Positions 1-11,993 are shown, counted from the stretch's first letter. The stretch is 64,000 nt of DNA from UBA2396 sp038042175 (GCA_964358855.1 CAYHQQ010000015.1:8866-72865), one strand, 5' to 3'. The notes: generated from the letters alone by a model not told the origin. Numbers and translations are program-made.

Positions 1-413
1 TCAACGCGGAAAACTGCCTCCGCGAGCAGTCGCTTCCGTTCTTCCGTTTGGTTCGAGGTGGCATTGCCCGCATTCATTTCGGGAATGAGTGCGTGTCCGG
101 GCTGAGCCGGTCGCGGTGGATCAGTTGACTCCGGAACTGCGTTAGGCTGGATCGTGACGCCGAGCGCGAGGATGTCACTTGCTCGAAGGTGGGCGACCCA
201 AACCGGCTGAGTGCCCTTGCCGCCACGGAAGTCTTGCGCAACCTGTTTCGATGTATGGATGCCCGCTCGATGTACTGAAAGTCCGTCGGTGTCGTGCTCA
301 TTGGGAGTGAACGCACCTGGTTGGACCGACTTCAAGTCCAGCGACATCCCCCGTTGCTTCGGCACTCGCCGAAGGATGATTTCTTCGGGCTGAATCGGGG
401 AGAGCGGGTCCAA
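1..413 (-). CDS. Hypothetical protein, C-terminus cut by window edge
   Basis: The minus strand is open from a TTG at 413 to the window edge (137 whole codons), and the frame reads as real protein, not as a shadow. The start is chosen because an in-frame TGA lies just upstream and a GAGG ribosome-binding site sits 4 bases before the TTG; no in-frame ATG occurs before residue 23. Visible stretches are PEEIILRRVPK near residue 9, FTPNEHDTDGLSVHRAG near 35, VWVAHLRASDILALGV near 71 and GHALIPEMNAG near 106, followed by a charged NQTEERKRLLAEA segment. The pattern resembles small uncharacterised proteins that I cannot name. It follows the 189-residue gene by about 35 bases on the same strand and probably shares its operon. 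Function is unknown. Confidence 0.7.
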   Translation of the reverse strand, partial: MDPLSPIQPEEIILRRVPKQRGMSLDLKSVQPGAFTPNEHDTDGLSVHRAGIHTSKQVAQDFRGGKGTQPVWVAHLRASDILALGVTIQPNAVPESTDPPRPAQPGHALIPEMNAGNATSNQTEERKRLLAEAVFRV

Positions 414-448
414 TGTGCCTCAACTGTCCGCATGGTGGTGGCCCCGTG

Positions 449-1018
449 TCAACTCAACTTTACCGAAATGCGTTGACGCAATCGATTCGATACGAATGTC
501 ATTCGCTCGGCCGATCCGTTCGCCTTGATGAAATAGGTCATGGCGTTAGGGCCATGAGCGAATTCCATGCTGATTCCGCCACCGACTCCCATCGTGACTC
601 CGCGAAGGGGTAGCACAGGACGTTCGTCTGACAGTTCTGAAAGAGAACGCCTCAATCGTTGAGTGAATCCTATCGCCCGACCAATCGTGTCGCGTGTGGG
701 TACGGTGCAGCCTTCCTCTGCCAGGGCTGACGGGTCCCGATACCAATCCAAGAGGGTGTTCTCCCCCTGAATGAGCCCGACCATGAGCGAGTTGATGAGC
801 GCCTCCTTCAAGTCGGACCCGCTTGGACTTGCGCCCGTTGATCGAGGATGAGCAGGCGCGGCTTTGACGCGAGCAGTAGACAGAAACCCTTGGGATGACA
901 AAGGCTCTGGGGAAGACAGAAGCCCCTGAGACGACAAAGGTCCCGGGGAAGGCAAAAGTCCCGGGGTAGACAAAAACCCTGGAGACTCGATTTCTGATGC
1001 CGGTGCAGTCAGTACCAC
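449..1018 (-). CDS. Hypothetical protein with N-terminal hexapeptide repeats
   Basis: This is a 189-residue protein of unknown function. The GTG at 1018 is preferred over the upstream GTG at 1048 because a GGAAGG site lies 9 bases before it and it begins just after the stop of the TIGR04255 gene, giving a compact operon. Residues about 13-48 consist of six imperfect hexapeptides of the form [PQ]-[GE]-x-L-[SP]-[ST], a low-complexity tail that is probably unstructured. The remainder is a mixed-charge domain containing LINSLMVGLIQGENTLLDWY near residue 76 and a glycine-rich VTMGVGGGISMEF segment near 141. No signal peptide is visible. The genes on either side run in the same direction, so it is probably co-expressed with them. 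Confidence 0.6.
   Translation of the reverse strand: MVLTAPASEIESPGFLSTPGLLPSPGPLSSQGLLSSPEPLSSQGFLSTARVKAAPAHPRSTGASPSGSDLKEALINSLMVGLIQGENTLLDWYRDPSALAEEGCTVPTRDTIGRAIGFTQRLRRSLSELSDERPVLPLRGVTMGVGGGISMEFAHGPNAMTYFIKANGSAERMTFVSNRLRQRISVKLS
875..982 (-). repeat. 18-bp minisatellite, six imperfect copies, coding
   Basis: Six imperfect 18-base units encode hexapeptides such as PGFLST, PGLLPS, PGPLSS, QGLLSS, PEPLSS and QGFLST. The array is in frame and lies near the start of the 189-residue protein. Unit number could vary between strains without breaking the reading frame. Confidence 0.65.
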
Positions 1019-1022
1019 GTTT

Positions 1023-1826
1023 TTATCCCTTCCAATATGCCCGCGCACCCTCCGAAGTCACGTCCATAAAGGTATCTACCACCACGGTCTGCCCAAAGTT
1101 CAACGATTCTACCAGTGAGTCCAAGTTCGGAGCGCTTATCGGCCCCCGAGCAGTGCTTGTCATCACTAACAGATCAACGGATGGATCGGCCGTCGATCGC
1201 GCCGTCTGAAGCGCCACCGCCAGCCTACCTGGATTTGGTTCAAGTCTGAAAGTCCATTTTGCGCTGAGGGTCTCGAATCGTCCATGTCGGCAACTACTTC
1301 CCCCAAGCAACCCAGGTAGCGCCTTCGGTACGTCGGCGTACTCGTTCCAAACAGTCCCCCGAGGGATGTGATCAATGTACGTCACCTCCCAAACGTTGGG
1401 GATTACCGCTTCAAGCTGTTCTGAGGACGCAAACTCTGTGAACAATCCAAACGTTCTCTCGAATTCCTTGATCACCCCGGCGTAACCGGGATACGGCTGA
1501 CCCTCTCGTTTCATCCAATTCACCACCAACCAGCCGTTCTGAACCTGGATCATTCGCGATCCGTCCGCAGAGGTCATTCGAAGGCGAGATTCACCCCGAG
1601 CGGGTGCGAATCCAATTCCCGGAAATCCGAATTCCAGCTCATCCCCAAAATTCCCGGCCACCGGCTGAATGGGCGCAGCGTCGGTTGCGTTCGGATACTC
1701 TGCTTTCAGTTTCTGCCAAAACCACCCGAGATGCCCGTTGTTGAAGTTTGCCAGGGGTGCAAACTGAACGCCAAGTACCACTTCGATGACTGGCGGTCGA
1801 TCCCAACTTGTCTCAGGCGTTGGCAT
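1023..1826 (-). CDS. TIGR04255 family protein
   Basis: The 267-residue protein matches what I know of the sporadically distributed TIGR04255 family, whose biochemical role is unknown. The N-terminus carries PPVIEVVLGVQFAPL (about residues 11-25), the family's most recognisable segment. The middle contains IQVQNGWLVVNWMKREGQPYPGY (two adjoining segments near residue 88), and the C-terminus ends in FMDVTSEGARAYWKG, where members typically carry an alpha-helical end. The ATG at 1826 is preferred; a TTG at 1856 would add ten residues without visible family similarity. It is the first gene of a compact minus-strand trio. Members often sit in accessory islands, which fits the surroundings here. Confidence 0.75.
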   Translation of the reverse strand: MPTPETSWDRPPVIEVVLGVQFAPLANFNNGHLGWFWQKLKAEYPNATDAAPIQPVAGNFGDELEFGFPGIGFAPARGESRLRMTSADGSRMIQVQNGWLVVNWMKREGQPYPGYAGVIKEFERTFGLFTEFASSEQLEAVIPNVWEVTYIDHIPRGTVWNEYADVPKALPGLLGGSSCRHGRFETLSAKWTFRLEPNPGRLAVALQTARSTADPSVDLLVMTSTARGPISAPNLDSLVESLNFGQTVVVDTFMDVTSEGARAYWKG

Positions 1827-1949
1827 GTGAGCAAAATCCAAAAAAGGCTGCCCCAACCGGGGGTACTCAAAGTCTCTGCCACAGTGTAGACGAGCAAACC
1901 ACTCTCCAGCAAACGCTCCCGGGGGCGGGCGAACAGGAATTCGCGGGGC

Positions 1950-3119
1950 TCAACATCCAGACTCGAATGCCCGCACGAATTCGTCATAGTCGAAGAAGTC
2001 AGTCGCTCCGTCGTGGTCGAAGTCGCTACCGGGCTCGCCAACTTCAAAGGCCACCACGAACGCGTCGTAGTCAAAGAAGTCCAGCGTGCCATCGTCGTCG
2101 AAATCGGCGTGGCACAAGGTCCACAGGATGGCTCCCCCGCCGCCGGGCTGTGAGGTGACGCCGTACCCCACCACTCGGGTGAATCGCACGTCGCTCCAAA
2201 TGCTCTTCGCCACCGAACTCGTGAACTCCGGGGGCAAGAAGCCGTGAAGATCCAACCATGACGACGGGGATCCGTTCCACAAGCTGGCGTGAGGGGCGTC
2301 GCCGATGCGGACGTACCCAACCTGCTGGCCGCGAAAGACTCCATTCGCCGCAGACTCCGTCGCGCCCGGTGGATTCAAGTCCACCCATGAGACGGCCGAA
2401 CCGCTCCACAGGCTGGCGCGCTCGATGCCATTCACAAAGGCATTGCCAACCTGCTGCCCACCGGAAGCACTCACGGCGCACGAATACGTCGCACCAACAG
2501 GGCTGAGGTCTACCCAACTGGCTGCGGAGCCCGTCCAAAGGCTCGCGTGATCGTGGGTGCTCTCGCCGAACTGCGCACCCCCAACCTGTTGGCCGTCACC
2601 GATGCCGCTCGCGGACGACCACCGGGATCCAGCCGGATGGAGATCCACCCACGACGACGCCGAGCCCGTCCAGAAACTCGCGTGAGCAACGCCGTCCACG
2701 TGGGCGTATCCGGCTTGCTGCCCGGCAAACACGCCGAGGGCGGCCGATTGCGTTGCACCCAATGGGTGCAGGTCAACCCATGACGACGCCAAGCCCGTCC
2801 AAAGGCTGGCGTGAATCGCGTCGCCGATCTGCACCTGCCCCACTTGCTCGCCGTCGAACACCCCGAGCGCGACGGAGTTCAAGGCGACGACTGGATGCAA
2901 ATCAATCTGTGACGACGCGGAGCCATTCCACAGCATGGCGTGGCCCGTTGAGTGCCCGACCTGTTGAGTGCCAGACACGCCGTAGGCGATGCCCGCCGAG
3001 TTCAATCGTGTCACCGTCCATTGAGCGAAGGCGACGGTGGGGAGGCCCATCGCACCAATGAGCACCACCCCGACGGCGGGCAAGCCGGACACGGTGGCAG
3101 AGCGAATGCGATTCTGCAT
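1950..3119 (-). CDS. Secreted HAF-like repeat protein with EF-hand/dockerin-like tail
   Basis: The 389-residue protein begins with a signal peptide (MQNRIRSAT, hydrophobic core, cleavage near AFA-Q at about residue 33). The ATG at 3119 is preferred over one at 3173 because the longer form adds a polar leader before the signal peptide and would overlap the helicase gene. Six to seven repeats of about 45 residues follow, each with a G-x-Q-V-G core and a HASLWTGSASSWVDLHP core, like extracellular HAF-type repeats. The C-terminus has two calcium-loop units, DFDDDGTLDFFDYDAFVVAF and DFDHDGATDFFDYDEFVRAF, and a final Gly-Cys. Paired loops of this kind are typical ends of exported Phycisphaerae proteins. 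It probably acts at the cell surface; the ligand is unknown. It is unrelated to its defence-type neighbours. Confidence 0.75.
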   Translation of the reverse strand: MQNRIRSATVSGLPAVGVVLIGAMGLPTVAFAQWTVTRLNSAGIAYGVSGTQQVGHSTGHAMLWNGSASSQIDLHPVVALNSVALGVFDGEQVGQVQIGDAIHASLWTGLASSWVDLHPLGATQSAALGVFAGQQAGYAHVDGVAHASFWTGSASSWVDLHPAGSRWSSASGIGDGQQVGGAQFGESTHDHASLWTGSAASWVDLSPVGATYSCAVSASGGQQVGNAFVNGIERASLWSGSAVSWVDLNPPGATESAANGVFRGQQVGYVRIGDAPHASLWNGSPSSWLDLHGFLPPEFTSSVAKSIWSDVRFTRVVGYGVTSQPGGGGAILWTLCHADFDDDGTLDFFDYDAFVVAFEVGEPGSDFDHDGATDFFDYDEFVRAFESGC

Positions 3120-3154
3120 CTTGGATGCCTCACTCTTGACGATGGGTCCCCAAC

Positions 3155-6100
3155 CTAGGTAGTACTTGTCCATGTGCCCGCTGATCGTTTGCCTTCTACT
3201 ACTCGACCGGTGACTTGGGGCGGATTGGCGTTGCGAACAAGAAGTCCGTGGAACCGAGTCATGAGACCGAGCATGGCCTTGGTCTCGAAGCAGACCGCAA
3301 ACAGGTGGCGGCTCGGCGAGGCCTGCCCGACGGGCGTTCGCGCCCCGGAGAACCGCTTCGGATCGTTCTTCGCCAGGGAAGCCAAAACGGAGGAGAGATC
3401 GTCGCCTGCCACTGTCCCGTCCAGCATGTCACTCAGAACGGCAAACTCCCCCTTAGCATTCAACAAATCCGACGCAAAGAGCAGGCCGGTGAGCTTGCAC
3501 GTCGCCGCTTGGGAAGGGAGAACAGGACCGTTCAACCAGGTGCAGGTCTGGGCTTCGCTGGGCAGACAGAAGCCGCCTCGGATGGACAGAACTGCCTTGG
3601 CTCGCTTGACCGCCACGCCCGACACCTTGCTCTTGACAAGCCGGTCCCGAAGGACCATCTCGCCAGACAAAGCACAACGGTCCAACTCGCTCGGGAGCAC
3701 GCGTTGTCCGGTCTCTTCGCACGTGGCGAGTTCGCTCGGGAGCACACGCTTGCCGGTCTTTGCGCAAGCTGTCATGGCCTCGGGCAAAGCGAGTTGGTCG
3801 GAAGCCTGGCTGCGTATCAGGAGCCGACGATCAACGAGCTTGCTCGTGACGGTGCACCGTTCGAGGGCCGCAGGCAGAAACGACTGGCCGCTCACTTCAC
3901 AAGCGACCAGCTCAGATCGCATCCCTTTCTTTCCAGTCAGCGCACACTGCCCCGCCTGCTCGGGAACGACCCAATTCCCGGACACCTCGCTCTGCACCAG
4001 AAGCTCGCGATCGGCAACGATCCCTGTCGCGACGCACGTCTCCGCCTCCGTCGGGAGAAGCAGCGCCCCAGTTCGCTGGCAGGTCTTCAGCTCCTCTCGG
4101 AGTGCCCGAGTTCCGGACTTGCCTGATGGGACGAGCAGATCGATGTTCACACGACGGCCAGACACCCCAGAAGAACCAACCTCTGTCCTTGCTAGACGTT
4201 TGCCGGATGCAGCGCAGACTTCCATCTCCTCGGGCAGACCCCGCACCTCTGGATTTCGCTCTGAGGCTACCAAGAGATCTCGCCGGACCTTTCGACCACT
4301 CACGCTCGAAGCCTCCAAGTCGCTGGCGGGCACGATCTGGGCGGTGTGCTCGCACCGTCCAAACTCGGAAGAGTGCCCCTTGGCATTGCCATCGCCCGAG
4401 GAGGTCGCTTGGTCGATGCGATACGGTCGGCCCGAGATGTCGCTCAAAGCCAACTCGTTGGGAAAGACGAGAGCCCCAGTGAAGCTGCACTTCTGAAGCT
4501 CATTGGGCATTGCTCGTCGGCCCGAGATCGGAGAGCGAACGAGGAGCGAGCTGAGAACGACCTTTCCACTGGCTTCCGAGCTTTCAACTTCGTCCAGCAA
4601 CGCCATCTTGCCCGAGGACTCGCATCGGACGCCATGCTCGGGAAGTCCGCGACGGCCAGAAGCCTGAGAGACCACGAGCAGGTGCTTCAAGGCACGCTGC
4701 GAGGTGATTGCGCAAGATTCCAGGCAATCGACGGGCACCTGCCTTCCGGTGATAGAGCATGTGGCATTCGCAGGACATTCGAGTATGAGGGCTGTGGCCG
4801 GAATGCCCCTGAGCGATGATTCGTACTCGCCCAACCCATCGATCGAGTAGCTCACGATCAAGTGCCCGTCTGAGTAGACCGCACCGGCGGCAGCCACCAC
4901 GTCGCTAAACACTTTGGGCGTGAAGTCCTGATCAATCTTTGTCCTTTTCCGACTGTCGTCACCCGCGAGTGACAATTCTTCGACGCGACGATTCTCGTAG
5001 AAATTGCAAAACGCAATGACATCCGAATCCGATTCCACCGCTCGGACCACGCTCTTGCTGATTCCCGGACACAGGTCGGTGATCACCAACTCAGTGCGAA
5101 GCGGGTCACTCTTCGCCACGACTTCGGAATCGAGCTGTCCATGCGTTTCATCAGCAATCTCGTGACTTGTGAGCTTCTCATAGCTGTCATGAGACACAAC
5201 CGCCTTCACTCGGCACATCACCTGCCCATTGAACTGGTCGGCCGTGGATTCGAGTCGCACATCAAGCAACTTCGCTCCCTGGCACGCGCCCAGCCACCTC
5301 TCGCCGAGCCGCCGCCATTCCTCAGGGCTTTTCGTGCGAAGATCAGCAACGCGATGTCCGCTCCGAAGGCACCACGTTTGCGTGAGCCGCTCGAACGGCG
5401 GCTGACCCGGTTGGTAGAGCAACACTGGTCTGCCACCAAACTGGCCGGCGATGGTCGCCTGGCGGGCAACATCGGCATCGAAGGTCATTCGATCCGGACT
5501 GCTCCCACGGCGACGGACTTCAATGGTTCCATCAAACTCTCTTTCGAGCTGGCATCCATCCGCCACGAGCGAACGGTTGACAAATTCCTGGAGCTTGATC
5601 GAGGGGTTCACGCGCCTCAGGACCGGCATGACCGCCCCGGAATTGTGCAAGTGGTCCAGCGAGCCGAGCGTCCGGTCCATCTCCTCCTGCTGCTGTTCGA
5701 TCATTTGCTGGGCACGCGAGATGTTCTCCTCCATCGCTGTGGCCGCGGCTGTGGCGTCCTGCCCACGGAGGGATTTGAGCACCATCTCGCGGATCTGGGA
5801 TTCAAACGTGCTCGCTTCGTCATCTTCACCGTCGCAGTTCGCCGCCTCAAGGATGGCTTCGATGTCGCCCACCGCGTGGGCGATCATTTGGAGCTTGGCC
5901 ATCAGGCGAGCCACAATCTTCTCTTCGATGGAGCCCTTGACCACGAGATTGCAGACCATGACGCTCTCGTGCTTGGAACTCAGCCGCTGAATACGACCGA
6001 TCCGTTGCTCCACGATCATGGGATTCCACGGAAGGTCGAAGTTGACCAGCACGTTGGCGGCCTGGAGGTTCACGCCTTGAGCGCCCATGTCGGTCGAAAC

Positions 6101-7429
6101 CAGCACGTTGATGCCCGGCGGATCACTCCTGAGCTTCTCGATCGCGCGTTGATTGCCGACGGCCCCCTGGTCGGAGATGTATCCAACCGAGATGCCCCGA
6201 GCCGTCAGAAACGTGCCGATTGCCCGCTGGGTTTCTTTCCTCGATGTGAACACAACCACTCGCCAGTCTTTGGGGCGCTGCTCGCGAAGTTGCTCCACCA
6301 GTGCGACCAACGCCTCAAGCTTGCCGGTGCTGGCTCCTTCCTCCTTGAATAGTCTGTGAGCTCTTGCGAGGGCATCCGCAGGAACGGTCTTGTTTCCGGA
6401 CATGGTCTGCAATTGCGATAGCAGCGCTTCCGGGCTGCTCATGAGCGCCTGAGCAAGCGATGCCTGGGAGAGGCCGTTGAGGCCTTGAACCACTTCCCGT
6501 ACCAGACCCGTCATCGCAAGTTCGATCGCGGCAGGCTTGACCGGAATGAGCACGACCTTCCGCTGAGGAAACAGGAGCTTTACGTCGGCTCGTCGAGTCC
6601 GAGCGAGATACTGCCCCAAGATCTCGTGAAACTGTGCTGCCCGCTGTGGCCTGAGCCTCCGTGCCCCGGTGCTCTGGTCGGCCAGAAAGTGAACGCCGAA
6701 CGCCTGAGGGTCCCCAAGTGGGTTCTCGTGTCCCCTGGCAGTCGCAAGACAATCCACGAGGGAGTACAAATCCCACAGTCGATTGTGCAGAGGCGTGGCA
6801 GTCAGCATCAGGACGTACTTGAACGTGCGCTTCTTCAGTGCATCATGGATTCGCGTGGCGAAGTTCGGTGGCTTCGCCGTGCCGTAGAGGTTCCGCAGCT
6901 TGTGCGCCTCGTCAAGAATCAGGAAGCCAAACCGCGCACGTTCAAGCTCATCGAAGTAGTTCCTGGCAGTGTCGTACGTCGTGACCACAACGGGCGTTGA
7001 TCGCCCGAGCTCGTCCGCGAAAGCCCTTCCGGTGACCGCACGGCTTTCGAGCTTGAACTTCGCGAGCAACTCCTCCTCCCACTGGGGAAGGAGGATCTTG
7101 GGACACAGAACAAGGGCTCGACTGACCTTCCTTCGTTCCATCAGCTCGCTCAGAATCAGCCCGGCGCTGATCGTCTTGCCCAGGCCGACATCATCGGCGA
7201 TGAGCGTCACCGGCAGGCGGCGGCAGAAGGTCATGAGGTTTCGAACCTGGTGCTCGTACGGCTTCAGGAGCTCGCGCCACGACCGAGCTGACTTGATGTC
7301 GTCGGCCGAATTGATGATGATGGGATCCGCGAGGCTCCACTCGAGCGCCGCTTGGTGAAGCAGGTACTCCTCGGAATTCGCCGCCGGTCGGAGCCGGGGG
7401 TACTGAACTGGTTCACATTGCCAAGCCAT
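3155..7429 (-). CDS. SNF2-family helicase with long C-terminal 15-residue repeat array
   Basis: This 1,424-residue protein has a canonical SNF2/RapA-like ATPase in its first 500 residues: DDVGLGKT Walker A at about 79-86, DEAH at 173-176, LTATPLHN at 209, STDMGAQGVNLQ at about 445 and EQRIGRIQR at about 474. Such motors move along DNA and remodel or displace bound proteins. Residues about 560-890 are a less recognisable linker with a coiled-coil-like stretch near 560. Residues 891-1325 are about 29 tandem 15-residue units of the form [CS]-x2-[TS]-G-[KR]-x-[VL]-[LP]-x3-L-x2, followed by a 100-residue tail. The ATG at 7429 follows an AAAGG site. It lies upstream of the type I restriction operon on the same strand and is probably defence-related, which is inference. 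I know no named family with this domain order. Confidence 0.85.
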   Translation of the reverse strand: MAWQCEPVQYPRLRPAANSEEYLLHQAALEWSLADPIIINSADDIKSARSWRELLKPYEHQVRNLMTFCRRLPVTLIADDVGLGKTISAGLILSELMERRKVSRALVLCPKILLPQWEEELLAKFKLESRAVTGRAFADELGRSTPVVVTTYDTARNYFDELERARFGFLILDEAHKLRNLYGTAKPPNFATRIHDALKKRTFKYVLMLTATPLHNRLWDLYSLVDCLATARGHENPLGDPQAFGVHFLADQSTGARRLRPQRAAQFHEILGQYLARTRRADVKLLFPQRKVVLIPVKPAAIELAMTGLVREVVQGLNGLSQASLAQALMSSPEALLSQLQTMSGNKTVPADALARAHRLFKEEGASTGKLEALVALVEQLREQRPKDWRVVVFTSRKETQRAIGTFLTARGISVGYISDQGAVGNQRAIEKLRSDPPGINVLVSTDMGAQGVNLQAANVLVNFDLPWNPMIVEQRIGRIQRLSSKHESVMVCNLVVKGSIEEKIVARLMAKLQMIAHAVGDIEAILEAANCDGEDDEASTFESQIREMVLKSLRGQDATAAATAMEENISRAQQMIEQQQEEMDRTLGSLDHLHNSGAVMPVLRRVNPSIKLQEFVNRSLVADGCQLEREFDGTIEVRRRGSSPDRMTFDADVARQATIAGQFGGRPVLLYQPGQPPFERLTQTWCLRSGHRVADLRTKSPEEWRRLGERWLGACQGAKLLDVRLESTADQFNGQVMCRVKAVVSHDSYEKLTSHEIADETHGQLDSEVVAKSDPLRTELVITDLCPGISKSVVRAVESDSDVIAFCNFYENRRVEELSLAGDDSRKRTKIDQDFTPKVFSDVVAAAGAVYSDGHLIVSYSIDGLGEYESSLRGIPATALILECPANATCSITGRQVPVDCLESCAITSQRALKHLLVVSQASGRRGLPEHGVRCESSGKMALLDEVESSEASGKVVLSSLLVRSPISGRRAMPNELQKCSFTGALVFPNELALSDISGRPYRIDQATSSGDGNAKGHSSEFGRCEHTAQIVPASDLEASSVSGRKVRRDLLVASERNPEVRGLPEEMEVCAASGKRLARTEVGSSGVSGRRVNIDLLVPSGKSGTRALREELKTCQRTGALLLPTEAETCVATGIVADRELLVQSEVSGNWVVPEQAGQCALTGKKGMRSELVACEVSGQSFLPAALERCTVTSKLVDRRLLIRSQASDQLALPEAMTACAKTGKRVLPSELATCEETGQRVLPSELDRCALSGEMVLRDRLVKSKVSGVAVKRAKAVLSIRGGFCLPSEAQTCTWLNGPVLPSQAATCKLTGLLFASDLLNAKGEFAVLSDMLDGTVAGDDLSSVLASLAKNDPKRFSGARTPVGQASPSRHLFAVCFETKAMLGLMTRFHGLLVRNANPPQVTGRVVEGKRSAGTWTSTT
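3455..4759 (-). repeat. Coding array of about 29 x 45-bp (15-residue) units
   Basis: In the helicase frame this DNA encodes consecutive 15-residue units. Examples are CAKTGKRVLPSELAT and CEETGQRVLPSELDR, or SEASGKVVLSSLLVR and SGVSGRRVNIDLLVP. Position 1 is Cys in roughly half the units and Ser in most of the rest. Units ending in L-L-V-x or a close variant are always followed by a Ser unit, giving a higher-order period of mostly three or four units. The period is almost invariant: one unit has 16 residues and one has 14. The DNA copies are strongly diverged, so this is an old protein repeat rather than a recent tandem duplication. Confidence 0.8.
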
Positions 7430-7766
7430 GGTGCCTTTCGCGTCGGGCCGAACAGTGTACCAGATCTCAGCCTGCCCTGGCGCACACCAAACACATCGCG
7501 TTGCTCACTATTGCAGACCAGTGGCTCAAGTGCCGACCTGAACCACACGCCAATGAACAATTGGCTCAAAAGTCGTCTCGCAGATCTGGCCTCTCCAAAC
7601 GCCACAAGTACACGGCGCAGACACTCGGATACCTGAACAACCGAGTTGTGGCCGATACCGACGCGGGGCTCCCGTCATTGAGCCACAGACGGCACGCTTG
7701 GGCTTGGACGGTCAATTCCTGACCTCCACGCCTTTGAAGAGGGATGTTAGGGCGAAAGGCTGACCG
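7430..7766. other. Intergenic gap, nothing recognised
   Basis: This gap lies between the start of the SNF2 gene and the end of hsdR. Short open frames exist on both strands, but none shows a ribosome-binding site, a protein-like composition or family similarity. The helicase promoter must lie in its left part, but I cannot pick a convincing pair of hexamers. Confidence 0.4.
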
Positions 7767-10904
<3,138 letters not shown>

Positions 10905-10910
10905 CGGCGG

Positions 10911-11975
10911 TCACTCCGCCGCCGTGGCTGTTCCTGCGGCGGGAATCCATCCCTCGCCCTGGAGGTGTGTCCAAGCCAGCCGGATGTGATCGGGCTTCAT
11001 CGTCGCTCTCTTGCGGTCGTTCCAGTTGTGGACCTTCGCCACCGCGTCGTCCGCATCCGTCGCTCTTGCGTCATCGCGCACCGCCACGAAGTGCACCGAC
11101 GACAGCAACTCCATCCCGTAAGGCGTCTCGAAGCCCTCGATCAGTCGGCCCACGCGATCCAGCCGAGTCTGCGCGTCCGCTTCGTTCTTCAAGAACGTCG
11201 CGGCCTCCGCCGTCGCTCCTTCGCTCAGCGTGATTTCCTTCTCCGGGCTGCGCTCGCCGTCGAAACCGCTGATGTAGTGCCCTTCGAGCGTCTCCAAGAC
11301 CTTGTTGAGGTTGTCCGCGTACGGCCCGTACTGCGCCTTGACGTGTTTGAGTCGCAGCGGCTCGCCCGCCTCTTGTAGGAAGTAGGCCAGTTTCTGAATC
11401 TCCAAGAGTGTGATCTGGTACGCGAGCACTGAGTAGCGATCAATCGCGGCGATGAAGAGCGCCCGCGCCCGCGTGAGTTTCGGCCGCGCCGTGTTCACCA
11501 CTCGCTCTGCCGTGGCGGGCGCACCCGCCGGGGCGAAGAGCAACACCCGCACCTCTGGAATCACGGCGAACGCCTCGACGATCATCGGACGCACCTTGGC
11601 CCACGACAGCCCGCCGTTGCCGCATCCGAGCGGCGGCACCGCGATCGAGGTAATTCCCAGCCGTCGAATCTCGGCCACCAACGAGACCAGCCCGCTCTGG
11701 ATGTCGCCGTACGACGACTTGCGGAACCACTCGCGCTTGGTCGGGAAGTTGATGATGTACTTTGGCCCCGAGAGCGCGCCCGTCGGCCACATCTGCACGC
11801 GGCCCGGCACTATCTCGCCCCGCTCGCACGCCTTCTCGTACGCCTTGTTCATCTCCGGGTACGCCTGCTTGAACTGCAGCGCGATCCCCTTGCCCATGAC
11901 GCCCACGCAGTTCACGGTGTTCACGAGGGCCTCGGCCTCGGCGTTCAGCAGGTTTCCTTGGGCATCTTCAATCAC
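10911..11975 (-). CDS. darG: DarG-type macrodomain antitoxin (DNA ADP-ribose glycohydrolase)
   Basis: The 354-residue protein starts with a macrodomain (residues about 1-160: QGNLLNAEAEALVNTVNCVG, GVMGKGIALQFK, INFPTKREW, VPPLGCGNGGL). This is the DarG form that removes ADP-ribose from thymidine in DNA and so reverses DarT damage. The C-terminal half (LEIQKLAYFLQEAG near 203, QYGPYADNLNKVLETLEGHY near 224) is the second DarG domain, which in the known family restrains DarT directly. The start is a GTG at 11975 with GAGGA 7 bases upstream; there is no in-frame ATG nearby. It lies 18 bases after darT and 6 bases before hsdR. Both family hallmarks are intact, so the antitoxin is probably functional. 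Confidence 0.9.
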   Translation of the reverse strand: MIEDAQGNLLNAEAEALVNTVNCVGVMGKGIALQFKQAYPEMNKAYEKACERGEIVPGRVQMWPTGALSGPKYIINFPTKREWFRKSSYGDIQSGLVSLVAEIRRLGITSIAVPPLGCGNGGLSWAKVRPMIVEAFAVIPEVRVLLFAPAGAPATAERVVNTARPKLTRARALFIAAIDRYSVLAYQITLLEIQKLAYFLQEAGEPLRLKHVKAQYGPYADNLNKVLETLEGHYISGFDGERSPEKEITLSEGATAEAATFLKNEADAQTRLDRVGRLIEGFETPYGMELLSSVHFVAVRDDARATDADDAVAKVHNWNDRKRATMKPDHIRLAWTHLQGEGWIPAAGTATAAE

Positions 11976-11993
11976 AGCACATTCCTCACTTAC

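Noticed and set aside
74..316. 80-codon minus-strand ORF at the left edge.
   Set aside because: It is a shadow in another frame of the TTG-started gene at 1-413, whose frame reads as proper protein throughout.
3455..4759. Repeat array considered as a CRISPR array.
   Set aside because: The 45-bp units are in frame, strongly diverged at DNA level and have no conserved direct repeat with unique spacers; no cas genes are nearby. No CRISPR array was seen anywhere in the window.
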